From Lepidostoma basale (taxonomy: Eukaryota > Arthropoda > Insecta > Trichoptera > Lepidostomatidae), in the NCBI GenBank assembly GCA_022606425.2, contig JAHDVF020001301.1, positions 124,001-188,000 of the forward strand: 64,000 nt of DNA, given 5' to 3'. Position numbers and translations under genes: made by a program. Shown here in pieces: positions 10,861 through 20,253 of the stretch. The stretch's first letter is position 1. Each line of letters starts with the position of its first letter. Below the pieces are notes generated by a model. That model had not been told where the DNA came from, ran no database searches, and worked only from the letters and a program-made list of their open reading frames with translations.

Positions 10861-11215
10861 AACTAACTAACTAATCAACCATCACGCCGTCTCCCAGAAA
10901 GGGTGGAATGGACCGCCACACGACTTATATTTCTCGCTTACTCAACACTCATACATCGTATCATGCACGCACGTCGATTTCTCCGACTCCTCACATGGCT
11001 AACTAACTAACTAACTAACCATCACGCCGTCTCCCCGAAGGGGTAGGCAGAAAGAATGGACTGCCACACTTTTATTTTCTGACATATTTCTCTCGCTTCC
11101 TCAACATTCATACTCGTACATCGTGTCATGCACGCGCGTCGATTTCTCTGACTCCTCACATGGCCGACATTCAATATTTGATTTATTTGATCGTGCCACG
11201 TTTTCCTCATTTGTA
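10861..11215 (-). mobile_element. Non-LTR retrotransposon family A, two adjacent 3' fragments
   Basis: Two minus-strand 3' ends lie in tandem. One starts at the AACTAACTAACT run at 10861 and covers to about 10992. The second starts at the (TAAC)n run at 10997 and runs to about 11215, coding '...RKTWHDQINQILNVGHVRSQ...ACMTRC...' to a CGETA end. The second tail sits directly at the break in the first, consistent with insertion into it. Confidence 0.75.
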
Positions 11216-12090
11216 AAGTGATACAAAATGCTTGATATCTTTATACGATCTTTTTCAAAAGATTTCACATATTTTAATTTAAAATATTTTATGATCAAAT
11301 CTATATTATGTAATAAATTAATTAATAAAGTTCTACGAAATAATCGTCTAATAATAACTATTTTTATAATTCAACTAATATATCAGTATTATATAATAAT
11401 TTAAACTGGCTGGACAAAATTTGTAAATGATTAGGGGGAAATTTTCAAGTAAAATCGGTAACACTTCAATTTTATTCAAAATAACGCACCAGCCATTGTG
11501 GTTCGCAAAACAAGCGAGTGCGGTATCACGTAACTGTTGGTTACATCTGATTGCTTTTCAATATTTCCGGAATACAATCTAAACTCCTCACATATAATAC
11601 AATTTATTGATTGGTATTTGAGCGATTGTGATGTTTGGCAATTGTATCTGACACGAAAAGTGGCAGAACAAACATTTCAAATAATTCAAGCTACACATCA
11701 TTTCGTTGCAATTTTTTTGTGGGAATAGCATATTTGCATATATGTCAAAATATTCTATTTTAAAAAGTGGTTCGTCCATAAGCCAGATTTCATTACATGT
11801 AGTACAAATAGCAGACATATAAAATCGTGTTATTTGGGATACGCCTTTAAAACGTTCCGGCGTCGAAATATGCGAATCCTCCGGCGAAACTCCACTCGTG
11901 AGTTCGGAAGACGGAAAATAGGATTTATCTGAAGAAGTCATCAGAGCCAGAAGGTATCTGGGGAATTTACATTGCAGCGGCCTTGGGTACCAAACGAAAT
12001 TCGATCCGGTCGACAGATTTCATTAAGGGACGTGGCTGGATATATCCTATTTAACATTAGATTTCTTTCACATTAACATAGCACTGATAT
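11216..12090. other. Unassigned region
   Basis: Contains a 117-codon minus ORF (11588-11941) with no recognised domain. It has a SPSSxxTS-like N-terminus and scattered Cys, and no paralogue in the window. I do not call it a gene. Confidence 0.3.
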
Positions 12091-12094
12091 AGGT

Positions 12095-12172
12095 TTTAAT
12101 TTATTTTTTATTATTACTACTTTTGTTTTTATTATTATTACAGTAATAATAAAAACAAAAGTACCATTTTTT
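12095..12172. repeat. Short AT-rich hairpin
   Basis: 'tacttttgtttttattatta' and its reverse complement 'taataataaaaacaaaagta' meet around 12141, giving a perfect stem with almost no loop. Confidence 0.6.
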
Positions 12173-12499
12173 CAAACGATATATATGAATATGTAAGCTA
12201 TAATAAAATTTTAAATCCATTATATTGAATATTAATCTTCTTGAATACCTGTAATACCAATTTATTCAGTAAATTTTACATAAATATTTGAAGATTATTT
12301 ATGTATTGAATCATGTTTACCACCCCTGATCTGTATGTATATAAAGGACTCAGTTTGCAATAGTGTCACCAGTCTGTCGATGACAGCGAGCCTGGCGAAA
12401 CCGGTCGCTGTCGAAATAAAGACAAAAGTAAATTATTTATTTATTATTTAAACTTTATTTCCTTTGATCTGTAACTCTGATAAATTAATACTTTCCTAG

Positions 12500-12740
12500 G
12501 CAAAGCGTCGCTAACGAAAAACCACTAAATTTCCACGATATTCCGAAGGTTCCGGGTTCGATCCCCGGCGGTGGCAGTGTGATTGTCACACTGCCTTTGG
12601 TATGGTGTAGAATTTTTGTGACAATAAAATGGCGATAGATTGGCTACCTATCACATGTCATGAGAATCAATATAATAGCTTAAAAAATAAATGTATACGG
12701 TAATTGGGTTCAAACGACCTGTTGTGTGCAAAAAAAATGT
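12500..12740 (+). repeat. tRNA-derived SINE, copy 3
   Basis: Plus-strand head with B box GGGTTCGATCCCCGG at 12554, then 'ggcagtgtgattgtcacact', 'gatagattggctacctatca' and 'gggttcaaacgacctgttgt', ending in an A-run near 12731. The A-box half is diverged. Confidence 0.75.
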
Positions 12741-12834
12741 ATTGAGTACTGTTAAAGATTTTTTTAATCAGGAATAGAATTTATTATACAATATCCAATG
12801 TGTGCAGAAACAGCTTATAATAAAAAGGAATTAG

Positions 12835-12910
12835 ATCGTTTCAAGGCTTGAACCCAAGTCACCAGGGTCAGGATCCAACCGTTCTATCCCCTTGACCTCC
12901 ACCCGGGAAT
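12835..12910 (-). repeat. tRNA-like SINE head, second type
   Basis: The minus strand reads '...gggatagaacggttgg.tcc...gggttcaagcc', matching the fragment at 6800-6885. Confidence 0.4.
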
Positions 12911-13040
12911 AAGCTGACACTTGTGATTATATGGATATTTTATTAAGTTTTAGATATTTCACATTGATGTTTAATGTAAATAAATCAAATAAAGCCCTTC
13001 AACAGGTGAAAGGACTACAATCCTTTGATACAAAGACGAA

Positions 13041-13590
13041 GAAGAATTTAATTTAAAATTTAGCTTTAATCACAACCTGCCTAGGTTTAGCTTGCTCCAT
13101 TTCCCTTTGCCCTTTTTAGCCGGCAACAGACACTTCCCCGGGTTCCCGCTCACTGTGAGCTAAGAGGCCATATTGTTTTCCCTCATAATGGCGCTGCGAC
13201 CTGCGACCGCCAAATAAAAAGGTGCCACAAGCACCTATGTACTTACAGAATAGAACACGAACATGTATTGTATGCACGAGGGTGCGGTACCTATCAGGCA
13301 CTAACCTAGTAACGGGTTTCTTCAACCAAAGAAGTTATATTTTATTACAGGTAACATTTGCTCCGAAGCGTTTGAATTTAGCAAGAGTGTGTATTCTTTT
13401 AGCTATACTTGAATAGTTAATCTGCTTGGCACGTTATTAACGCCAAAGTAATTACAGAATTTTGCTCGAGAATTCGCGATTGAACAATGATTTAAATACA
13501 ATTATTGACTACTTTCTCAACTGTCAAATATAAACTGACAAATAGGAGCTAATACAAAATGATAATCAAACAAAATCGGTCTGGATCATA
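13041..13590. other. Unassigned spacer left of the pogo-like element
   Basis: No recognised gene. Small overlapping ORFs on both strands at 13116-13416 show no domain. The stretch ends at the TA flanking the element at 13593. Confidence 0.3.
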
Positions 13591-13592
13591 TA

Positions 13593-14866
13593 GGGGAGAA
13601 CCACCATGAAGAGAACATTTTTATCTCCTTGCTGTAAATACAAAATCAATACACTGTTTCAAAAACAAAGTATGAAGTTTTGTAGAGTATTCATTACTTC
13701 TATAATTCCTAAAGTGAATTTTAAATTCAATTATCAGATTCTAGGCTATGGACAATTTTATAAAAAATGGGAAATGTTCTCTTCAAGGAATAGTGTACCA
13801 TGAAGAGAACACTGGTTCCCATGAAGAGAACAGGCACATACGTTACACATACTCTTCATGAATCCGTCTAGCCAATACATTCCAGATTTCTTGTTATCTT
13901 TCCAAAAAGCTGGAGTGTTAATATTATTAACAACTGCGAATTGGTAAGCAAGTTCTCGAGTGTGCACTTTAGTGAGACCGCGACATATTTTAGAAGCAGT
14001 GCTTAGGTATGATGCAAGCAAATTCTCATGGTCAACACTAAATATTTTCCGATTACCTATATTGCGATTATATTTAAAATTCTCCCCGGCTTCTTGTGCC
14101 TGCTTTGATCGTTTAATAACTTTCCACAATAATGTTGTTGCTATACCTGTCTCTTTAGCTACCATACACTGCGAATGCTTTTCTTTTGTACGATGGCGGC
14201 ATCTATAGCATCTTTGAATTCGTCGTCCGTCTTACGATTTAAAAAATGTATGATTGGGTACATCTTTTGTGATAGATAATTTTAAAAAGATAAAAAAAAA
14301 ATTATATAAATTTTAATTATTAAAAAAAAAAATTATTAAATTTTTTAAAATTTTATGTTATTTAAAATTTATATAAATTTTAAATAATACAAAATCGAAT
14401 AATATATAAATAAAACACACAAAAAAACCATGAAGAGAACACTAAACCTATGAAGAGAACGTTCTCTTCATAGGACTGCGGCGTGTTCTCTTCATGGAAT
14501 TAGGACTTATTTTAGAAAAACATTGAAATTATCGAGATGTATTTAATATTATTCAATATAACCTTATTACATAAAAACTATATTATCACGTTACACTACG
14601 GGTAAATCCTTTTTACTCCTAGCTTACTATTAAAAGGTCAGCAGATGAAGCAGTCAGCACCGTTTTTTTTTTACTACGCCCGTAAACTTCTCTCGTCCAC
14701 TGTCCGAAGCACACAGAACGGACATGCGCCCAACTTAACGCGCGATGTCGTCACACCACTGCGATCACGTGAAGGGCTGCGGGATGTCATGTCGCTAGGT
14801 TTATTACTATCGTTGCAAATGCAACTGTTCTCTTCATGGGCCGTTCTCTTCATGGTGGTTCTCCCC
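13593..14866. mobile_element. pogo/jerky-like DNA transposon with interspersed 10-mer repeats
   Basis: The ends are perfect 24-bp terminal inverted repeats (13593-13616 and 14843-14866; they start GGGGAGAACCACC and end in TGAAGAGAAC), flanked by TA at 13591-13592 and 14867-14868. That is the target duplication of the Tc1/mariner superfamily, to which pogo elements belong. Inside are ten copies of TGAAGAGAAC or its complement: 13607, 13776, 13801, 13822, 14431, 14451, 14461, 14485, 14827 and 14843. They cluster at both ends and just upstream of the transposase remnant. Repeated subterminal motifs in other transposons bind transposase; that role here is inference. The interior codes for a broken N-terminal transposase fragment, so this copy is non-autonomous. 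Confidence 0.85.
13758..14235 (-). pseudogene. Broken pogo/jerky-type transposase N-terminus
   Basis: The open stretch 14165-13758 codes MVAKETGIATTLLW... then '...YLSTASKICRGLTKVHTREL', 'AYQFAVVNN', and 'GMYWLDGFMKS'. That is the order of the psq-type helix-turn-helix and CENP-B-type DNA-binding domain of pogo/Tigger/jerky transposases. The piece just upstream, in another frame (about 14235-14168: DEFKDAIDAAIVQKKSIRSV), is the expected first helix, so a frameshift lies near 14165. The DDE catalytic domain is absent. The last 20 or so residues are coded by the 10-mer repeats themselves (SLHGN...SLHGT). Confidence 0.7.
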
Positions 14867-14874
14867 TAAGCCAC

Positions 14875-15128
14875 ATATCGTCGGTTCAAAGGTAAAACTC
14901 ATTAAGTGACATTTAAATTATTTTTTTTTGCAATTTCTGTATCAGACTTGTGAATTCTACGTCAGAAAATAATCACCAAATGTATTTATTGAAGAATAAC
15001 AGTTATTCTTTAATAAAAACACTTGGTGAATTTTTTCTGACGTAGAATTCACAAGTCTGATACAGAAATTGCAAAAAAAAAAATTTTTAATGTCACTTAA
15101 TGAGTTTTACCTTTGGACCGACGATATA
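14875..15128. mobile_element. Near-perfect foldback element
   Basis: Arms 14875-15000 and 15002-15128 are reverse complements with few mismatches, from 'atcgtcggttcaaaggtaaa' on the left to 'cctttggaccgacgat' on the right. The centre is 'gaataacagttattc'. It lies 8 bp from the right end of the pogo-like element. No coding capacity. Confidence 0.8.
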
Positions 15129-16330
15129 TTCGATGTTGGAATCATTGATTGCGTAACTTACAAGATGTATAATATATATTATAATTGACAGTTTAATAAT
15201 ATGACATTGACATTTTCTCTCTAAAAATGGTAAACATAATATTAAATTTCAAACGTACCTGTGCTCCATATTAATTTGTATTTTATTGTTAGAGTATGTG
15301 CATTATGTTTTCAAAATATATTTGAACTGAAATCTTCGGCCCTCATTCGTATGTTTGTGCTTATCTCTGTATTGCAAGATCTATAACTTTGCAGTATATA
15401 CTCGTATGTTACTCGTATTACGTTTATGTGGCCCCAATAGCCACACACAGGCTTTGTGTTTGTGTATGCTTAAATCCGAGTAATAAAGGTATCCGACCCA
15501 TTTTACTAGCGCGATCGAAGAAAATTTAGGAGTTATTTTAATGGTTAATAAATAAGGCATAACAAAGAATGGCGATGTCCATAAATAAACCTTCACAAAA
15601 GTTGTGTACACGTTTCGACTGTAACTTACTGATGCCCTTGTAGTTGGGAACTAGTGCCTTCCCTTGTGCCTTTAGCCGCTTTTCACTTGTTTCACGGGGC
15701 TAGCACAAACTTACAAATCGTGTTCTAGACACAAACAATTTCACTTTATATCTCAACTTCGTACCTACTTCATCTATCTACTGTAAAATGTGTTTATGTA
15801 AAGAAAGAAGAATTGGGTGTTTCGTGGTTTTAAGTTTTACAGATGTAATGACATATTGGAATTATACGGATTTCTGTAAATATAACAAGAAATATTTTAT
15901 TACGAATATGAAGTTGATTAACATCCATATTTTATGTAAATGAAATATTCGAATAAATGTTTTGTTTTATTTTATTATCTTTACGATTTTTTTTAGTTCA
16001 ATCTCTTTATATAAAGAAAAAAAATTACAGAGTATTATCAGACTTACATGAAATCAATTACTTATTTTAATGAAAATAATCAATGTATCGAAATCCACGC
16101 AAAATTATATAACTATTTTTATAAAATTTATATTTAATTACCCTTTAATAAATTTAATTTTTTTACTTTTTTTTCTTCTTTCTTAGCATTCTTTCTTTTA
16201 TCAAATAATTTGAAGGAAGTATTAAATCGCGGAATAACCTACAAATTAGTAGTACGAAACTCTACCGAATATAGGTAGGTACTCGTATATGCTCAAAATG
16301 GAGTTATTTGTATAAAACTCTGAAGACACT
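15129..16330. other. Unassigned AT-rich intergenic region
   Basis: No supported gene, RNA or repeat. ORFs are short and lack domains. Confidence 0.35.
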
Positions 16331-16335
16331 CGAAG

Positions 16336-16338
<3 letters not shown>

Positions 16339-16411
<73 letters not shown>

Positions 16412-16642
16412 ACACAACAGGTCGTTTCGACCCAATTACTGTATACATTTTTTTTATATTTTAGCTATTATATTGATTCTTGTGACATGTGATAGGTAGC
16501 CAATCTATCGCCATTTTATTGTCACGTGAATTCTACACCAGACCAAAGACAGTGTGACAATCACACTGCCATCGCCGGGAATCGAACCCAGGACCTTCGG
16601 CATGGAAGTCAGAGATCGTAACCACTCTGCCACGAAGGTCGT
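16339..16642 (-). repeat. tRNA-derived SINE, copy 4, with 69-nt poly(A) tail
   Basis: On the minus strand the head is well kept: TGGCAGAGTGGTTACGA (A box), then GGGTTCGATTCCCGG (B box), then the family body, then an uninterrupted A run of 69 (T at 16339-16407 on plus). Such a long pure tail suggests recent insertion. No complete tRNA cloverleaf. Confidence 0.8.
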
Positions 16643-16649
16643 CTTTTGT

Positions 16650-16714
16650 TTTTGAATACATAGAATTTTTGAATACATAGAATTTTTTGTCACGTTTTTG
16701 AATACATAGAATTT
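16650..16714. repeat. Three short tandem copies of a 19-bp unit
   Basis: 'tttgaatacatagaatttt' occurs at about 16650, 16668 and 16696, directly beside the SINE head. Function unknown. Confidence 0.65.
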
Positions 16715-17368
16715 TTACAACACTTTTCACAAACATATTTTGGGCTATGGTCGGTTTTTTGAGCAATTATTCAAATGTGAAGACACCACACAAAGTAATG
16801 ACGAATGTAGAAGAAATTATTAAGGCACTTACCAAAAAAATCTTAATTAATTGTTTCATTATAAAATAATAAAACTTTCGAATGTGTATAATTCAAATAT
16901 AATATATTTTTAAAAAATAATGACAAAATTATTTATATTACTTTATTTGAAAAAGTAAATTAGCGGTCTCTATGTATTTATAACCGAAGCTTTTGTTTTC
17001 ATTTTCAAATCACGCCCAACGAAGGTGAAATGTTATATGCAACATAATTATAGTATCGAAGTCGATAATATTGGTTTAAATATTAAACAAAATTATTTAT
17101 TAATTATGAAATTCATTTTTCATTATAATATATTTCAATGTTCATTCTTTTTTTCGCCTTGAAAGATAAACAAGTTTTATCGTCAATGGCCGACTTGCGT
17201 GAAGATAGTCACACAAGTTAAATATTCCCCAACATTTTGACAGGTGGCAGGTGGCATATTATTTTCAAATTTCTCTTTATTTACAAAACTCGAGGTTTCT
17301 AGCATTCATTTTAGTTCATATCGTTAATATTCATCACATTAAGTTTAATTCTTACGTCTTCATAAAAA

Positions 17369-19256
17369 ATGCTACCTAAGCTACTTTATTTGTCATATTT
17401 ATGTTATCTTGTCGGTATAACGAACGCGTATTTCGATGATGGAACGTGTCACTCCTATGCCGGTGGTAATGTTTTTCCTGAAGGAAACAAGAAAATAGAT
17501 CATAAATTACAATTCACAAAAGCTGTCAGTAAGTAAAATACTTATTTTATTTTTTTTAAGTTATAGATACGTTCTCAATGTAATATTTTTTCATTTTTTT
17601 AGTTTCTAAACCGGCACCGGCTTGGGAAGCTACAGCTGTCGTGAACGGAGAATTCACTCAGTTATCTTTGTCCAGCTTCAAAGGGAAATATCTTGTATTT
17701 TTCTTCTATCCATTGGATTTGTGAGTATCAAATCAAATACATAATTTTATGTTGGAAAATTAACATGATTAACCTATTCTAGGTTCATAACTAATGGTAT
17801 ATGAATGCAACATATGATTTAGGAAATAAACAACGGAAGAACGATATAAACTAAGCTCCTGATTTTTAAGGTATATAACCTTCGAAACATGTCAAGACAC
17901 GACAAATACACAAAATAACATTGATTGCATAAAAAGAATATCCTCGAAAGTGAGCATAGTTATTTCAGCACTTTGAACTTATTAATTTAATCTAAAGTTT
18001 TAGGGTCTTATCACCAAATGCTACCGAGTATCATCTCTGAGATAAGGGGATCATTACTGTGTCAAATATTAGGTACATGTTATAAATGACAAAATATATT
18101 ACATATGTGGGTATACTTTGAATATAGGTTATCGAATTGTAATTGTAATATTTTGAACATTTACAATGTATTATTTTTTTTTTTTTAACTTGAGGCCCTA
18201 ATGATATTTTTTTTGTTAATTAAAAATTAAAAAAATGGTGAATTATATACCTTCAACATCAGGAGCTTAGTTTATATTGTTCTCCCGGTGATGAAGGTAT
18301 CGATAGTTTTTATGTTTATTACATATATATCTTGGATAAAGGTAAAAATGTTGTCATATTTATAAATTTTACTACTTATTCTTATAACAACCCCCAAGTC
18401 TTAGTAATGTGTAATGTCTGTTGTAAATACATTACACATTACTAAGACTTGTAATGTAGTAAACTAATTTAATAAACTGATTTGATTTGATTTGATTATT
18501 ACATCTGATTTTTGTTTTAATAAATAATTCCAATCAAAATGAAACCCGCTACGTTTTATATGTGTTGAAATTATTTTGTTTTCAGCACATTTGTGTGTCC
18601 TACAGAGATCCTAGCCTTCTCCGACCGAGCTGATGAGTTCCGTAAACTTAATGCGGAAGTGGTGGCGTGTTCGGTTGATTCTCACTTCACCCACCTCGCC
18701 TGGATCAACACTCCCCGCAAAGAGGGCGGCCTAGGACATATCGATATTCCCTTGCTCAGCGATCTCACTCATGAGATCTCTAAAGACTACGGCGTCTACC
18801 TCGAGGACCTGGGCCACACTCTAAGAGGGTTATTCATCATCGATGATAAAGGAGTCTTGAGACAGATCACCATGAATGATCTCCCTGTCGGAAGATCTGT
18901 AGATGAGACGTTAAGATTGGTGCAAGCATTCCAGTATACAGATCATCATGGAGAAGTCTGTCCAGCTGGGTGGAAGCCTGGACAAGATACGGTAAGTCCA
19001 ATCTTCCATATATTTCTGACGGTGTGTTCATAATCTTTAAGCGGGCACATATTACATAATTAATTCATTTTATTTATCCACAATTAGAAATCTTTAGTTT
19101 TCACATCAAACAAAATTAGTTTCAGCCAAGCCAAATAAATCCTTACATGTATTTATATTATTGTATCCCTATATCTAATTGAGATTTCATTTATTTCAGA
19201 TAATTCCAAATCCTGTGGAAAAGAAGAAGTACTTCGAGAAGGTGCCAAATAATTGA
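17369..19256 (+). CDS. Typical 2-Cys peroxiredoxin, secreted/ER type (Prx4-like)
   Basis: Exons 17369-17528, 17603-17720, 18586-18991 and 19200-19256 join in frame to 246 codons with GT-AG introns. The enzyme reduces H2O2 and alkyl hydroperoxides with thioredoxin or PDI-type reductants. Residues 1-20 are a hydrophobic signal peptide ending before AYFDDGTCH, which with the Cys just after it is the mark of Prx4, acting in the ER or secreted. The peroxidatic Cys is in FVCPTEI, the resolving Cys in [15 protein letters not shown] and the C-terminal KYFEKV (YF motif) are both present, the pair that makes eukaryotic Prxs sensitive to overoxidation. Length is usual. Intron 2 holds a MITE-like repeat. 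The 3' end lies toward CHAF1B, about 1 kb away; AATAAA occurs at 19527 and 19615. Confidence 0.95.
17832..18290. mobile_element. MITE-like element in peroxiredoxin intron 2
   Basis: Inverted termini of about 45 bp: 'atataaactaagctcctgat' with 'aaggtatata' at 17840-17878 matches the reverse complement at 18243-18282. The interior is AT-rich and noncoding. The imperfect TIRs suggest an old insertion. Confidence 0.6.
18395..18455. repeat. Hairpin in peroxiredoxin intron 2
   Basis: 'aagtcttagtaatgtgtaat' and 'attacacattactaagactt' form a 20-bp perfect stem with a loop of about 15 nt. Confidence 0.65.
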
Positions 19257-20253
19257 TAATGGAGGGTAGCTTTTTTTAATTGCCAACTTATCATCACATG
19301 TTCAAATTGTACGAGAACTAAACTACATAATTCATGACCATCACAAATTGCCATGACTTGAATTATGTAAACAAATACATTTGTATTTTAAATGAAACTA
19401 GTTAATAATCTATCATAACATTACTGTGCATGTAGACCATACTTTGTACATTAAACAAACATCACAACGTAAACAATCACATACTCAATATATAATATAT
19501 AGGCTGTGACCTACTTGTTAACCAATTAATAAATTCCACATTTTTACATTAACATTCTGTTTATGACTTTCCATTTTAAATGTTGTTTTTTACATAAACC
19601 TTTTTAAATATCAAATAAATCTAACAATTATTCTACAATTACTTACCCTTATTGTGAAAAATAAATACCCATACATAATCTCAGTAATGTCCATACATCA
19701 TGAACTTGTGCAATATTTCTGTATTGCAATTTTTTCAAACCATTTCTTCCTAATTATCGTCGTTTGATAAGGGTTTGATTGAAACAAATAGGTTATTTTT
19801 GATAACTTTATTTTAACTGCGGCCTAAACATACACACACACACACACATAGGGATATTTGTGTAGGATAGGATAATAAATAAAATCAGAATGTAAAATTT
19901 ATATCTTAAAATATTTAATATTCCTAGTACAAAATGTGATTTTGAAACTTTTAGACCAGCACATTAAAGCACATTTTAAAATACTCGTGTCTTTAAAGTG
20001 ATAGGCAAAATGTTTCTCTAATGAAATAACTAAAGTCTTTGCCAAACATCACTTTTATAAAAATATATATTTCAATCAGCACAAACTTCTAGAAATGTTC
20101 AGTATCTAAAAAGATAAAGTCTACACAGGTGTCTCGCAGATAAACAAATATATAAATATGCATATTAATAAATTTTGCATGTGAACACGACGTACTGAAC
20201 ATTTTCAGTTAAAAGTGGGAGAATACTTTCGGCTTGCACGTACCAACTGATAA
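19257..20253. other. Intergenic stretch between two convergent genes
   Basis: Probably both 3' UTRs. It has several AATAAA/TTTATT motifs and an (AC)n microsatellite at 19833-19848. No other gene seen. Confidence 0.5.

Noticed and set aside
11588..11941. 117-codon minus-strand ORF
   Set aside because: No domain, no splice partners, and no repeat of it in the window; length is plausible by chance in this sequence.
13606..14852. CRISPR-like reading of the repeated 10-mer
   Set aside because: Copies are unevenly spaced, in both orientations and inside a TA-flanked transposon in a eukaryotic genome.
16308..16499. 63-codon ORF across the poly-T run
   Set aside because: It is a poly-Phe reading of a SINE poly(A) tail.
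16560..16642. Possible tRNA gene on the minus strand
   Set aside because: A and B boxes are present but the acceptor stem does not pair and the sequence continues into the SINE body found in five other copies.
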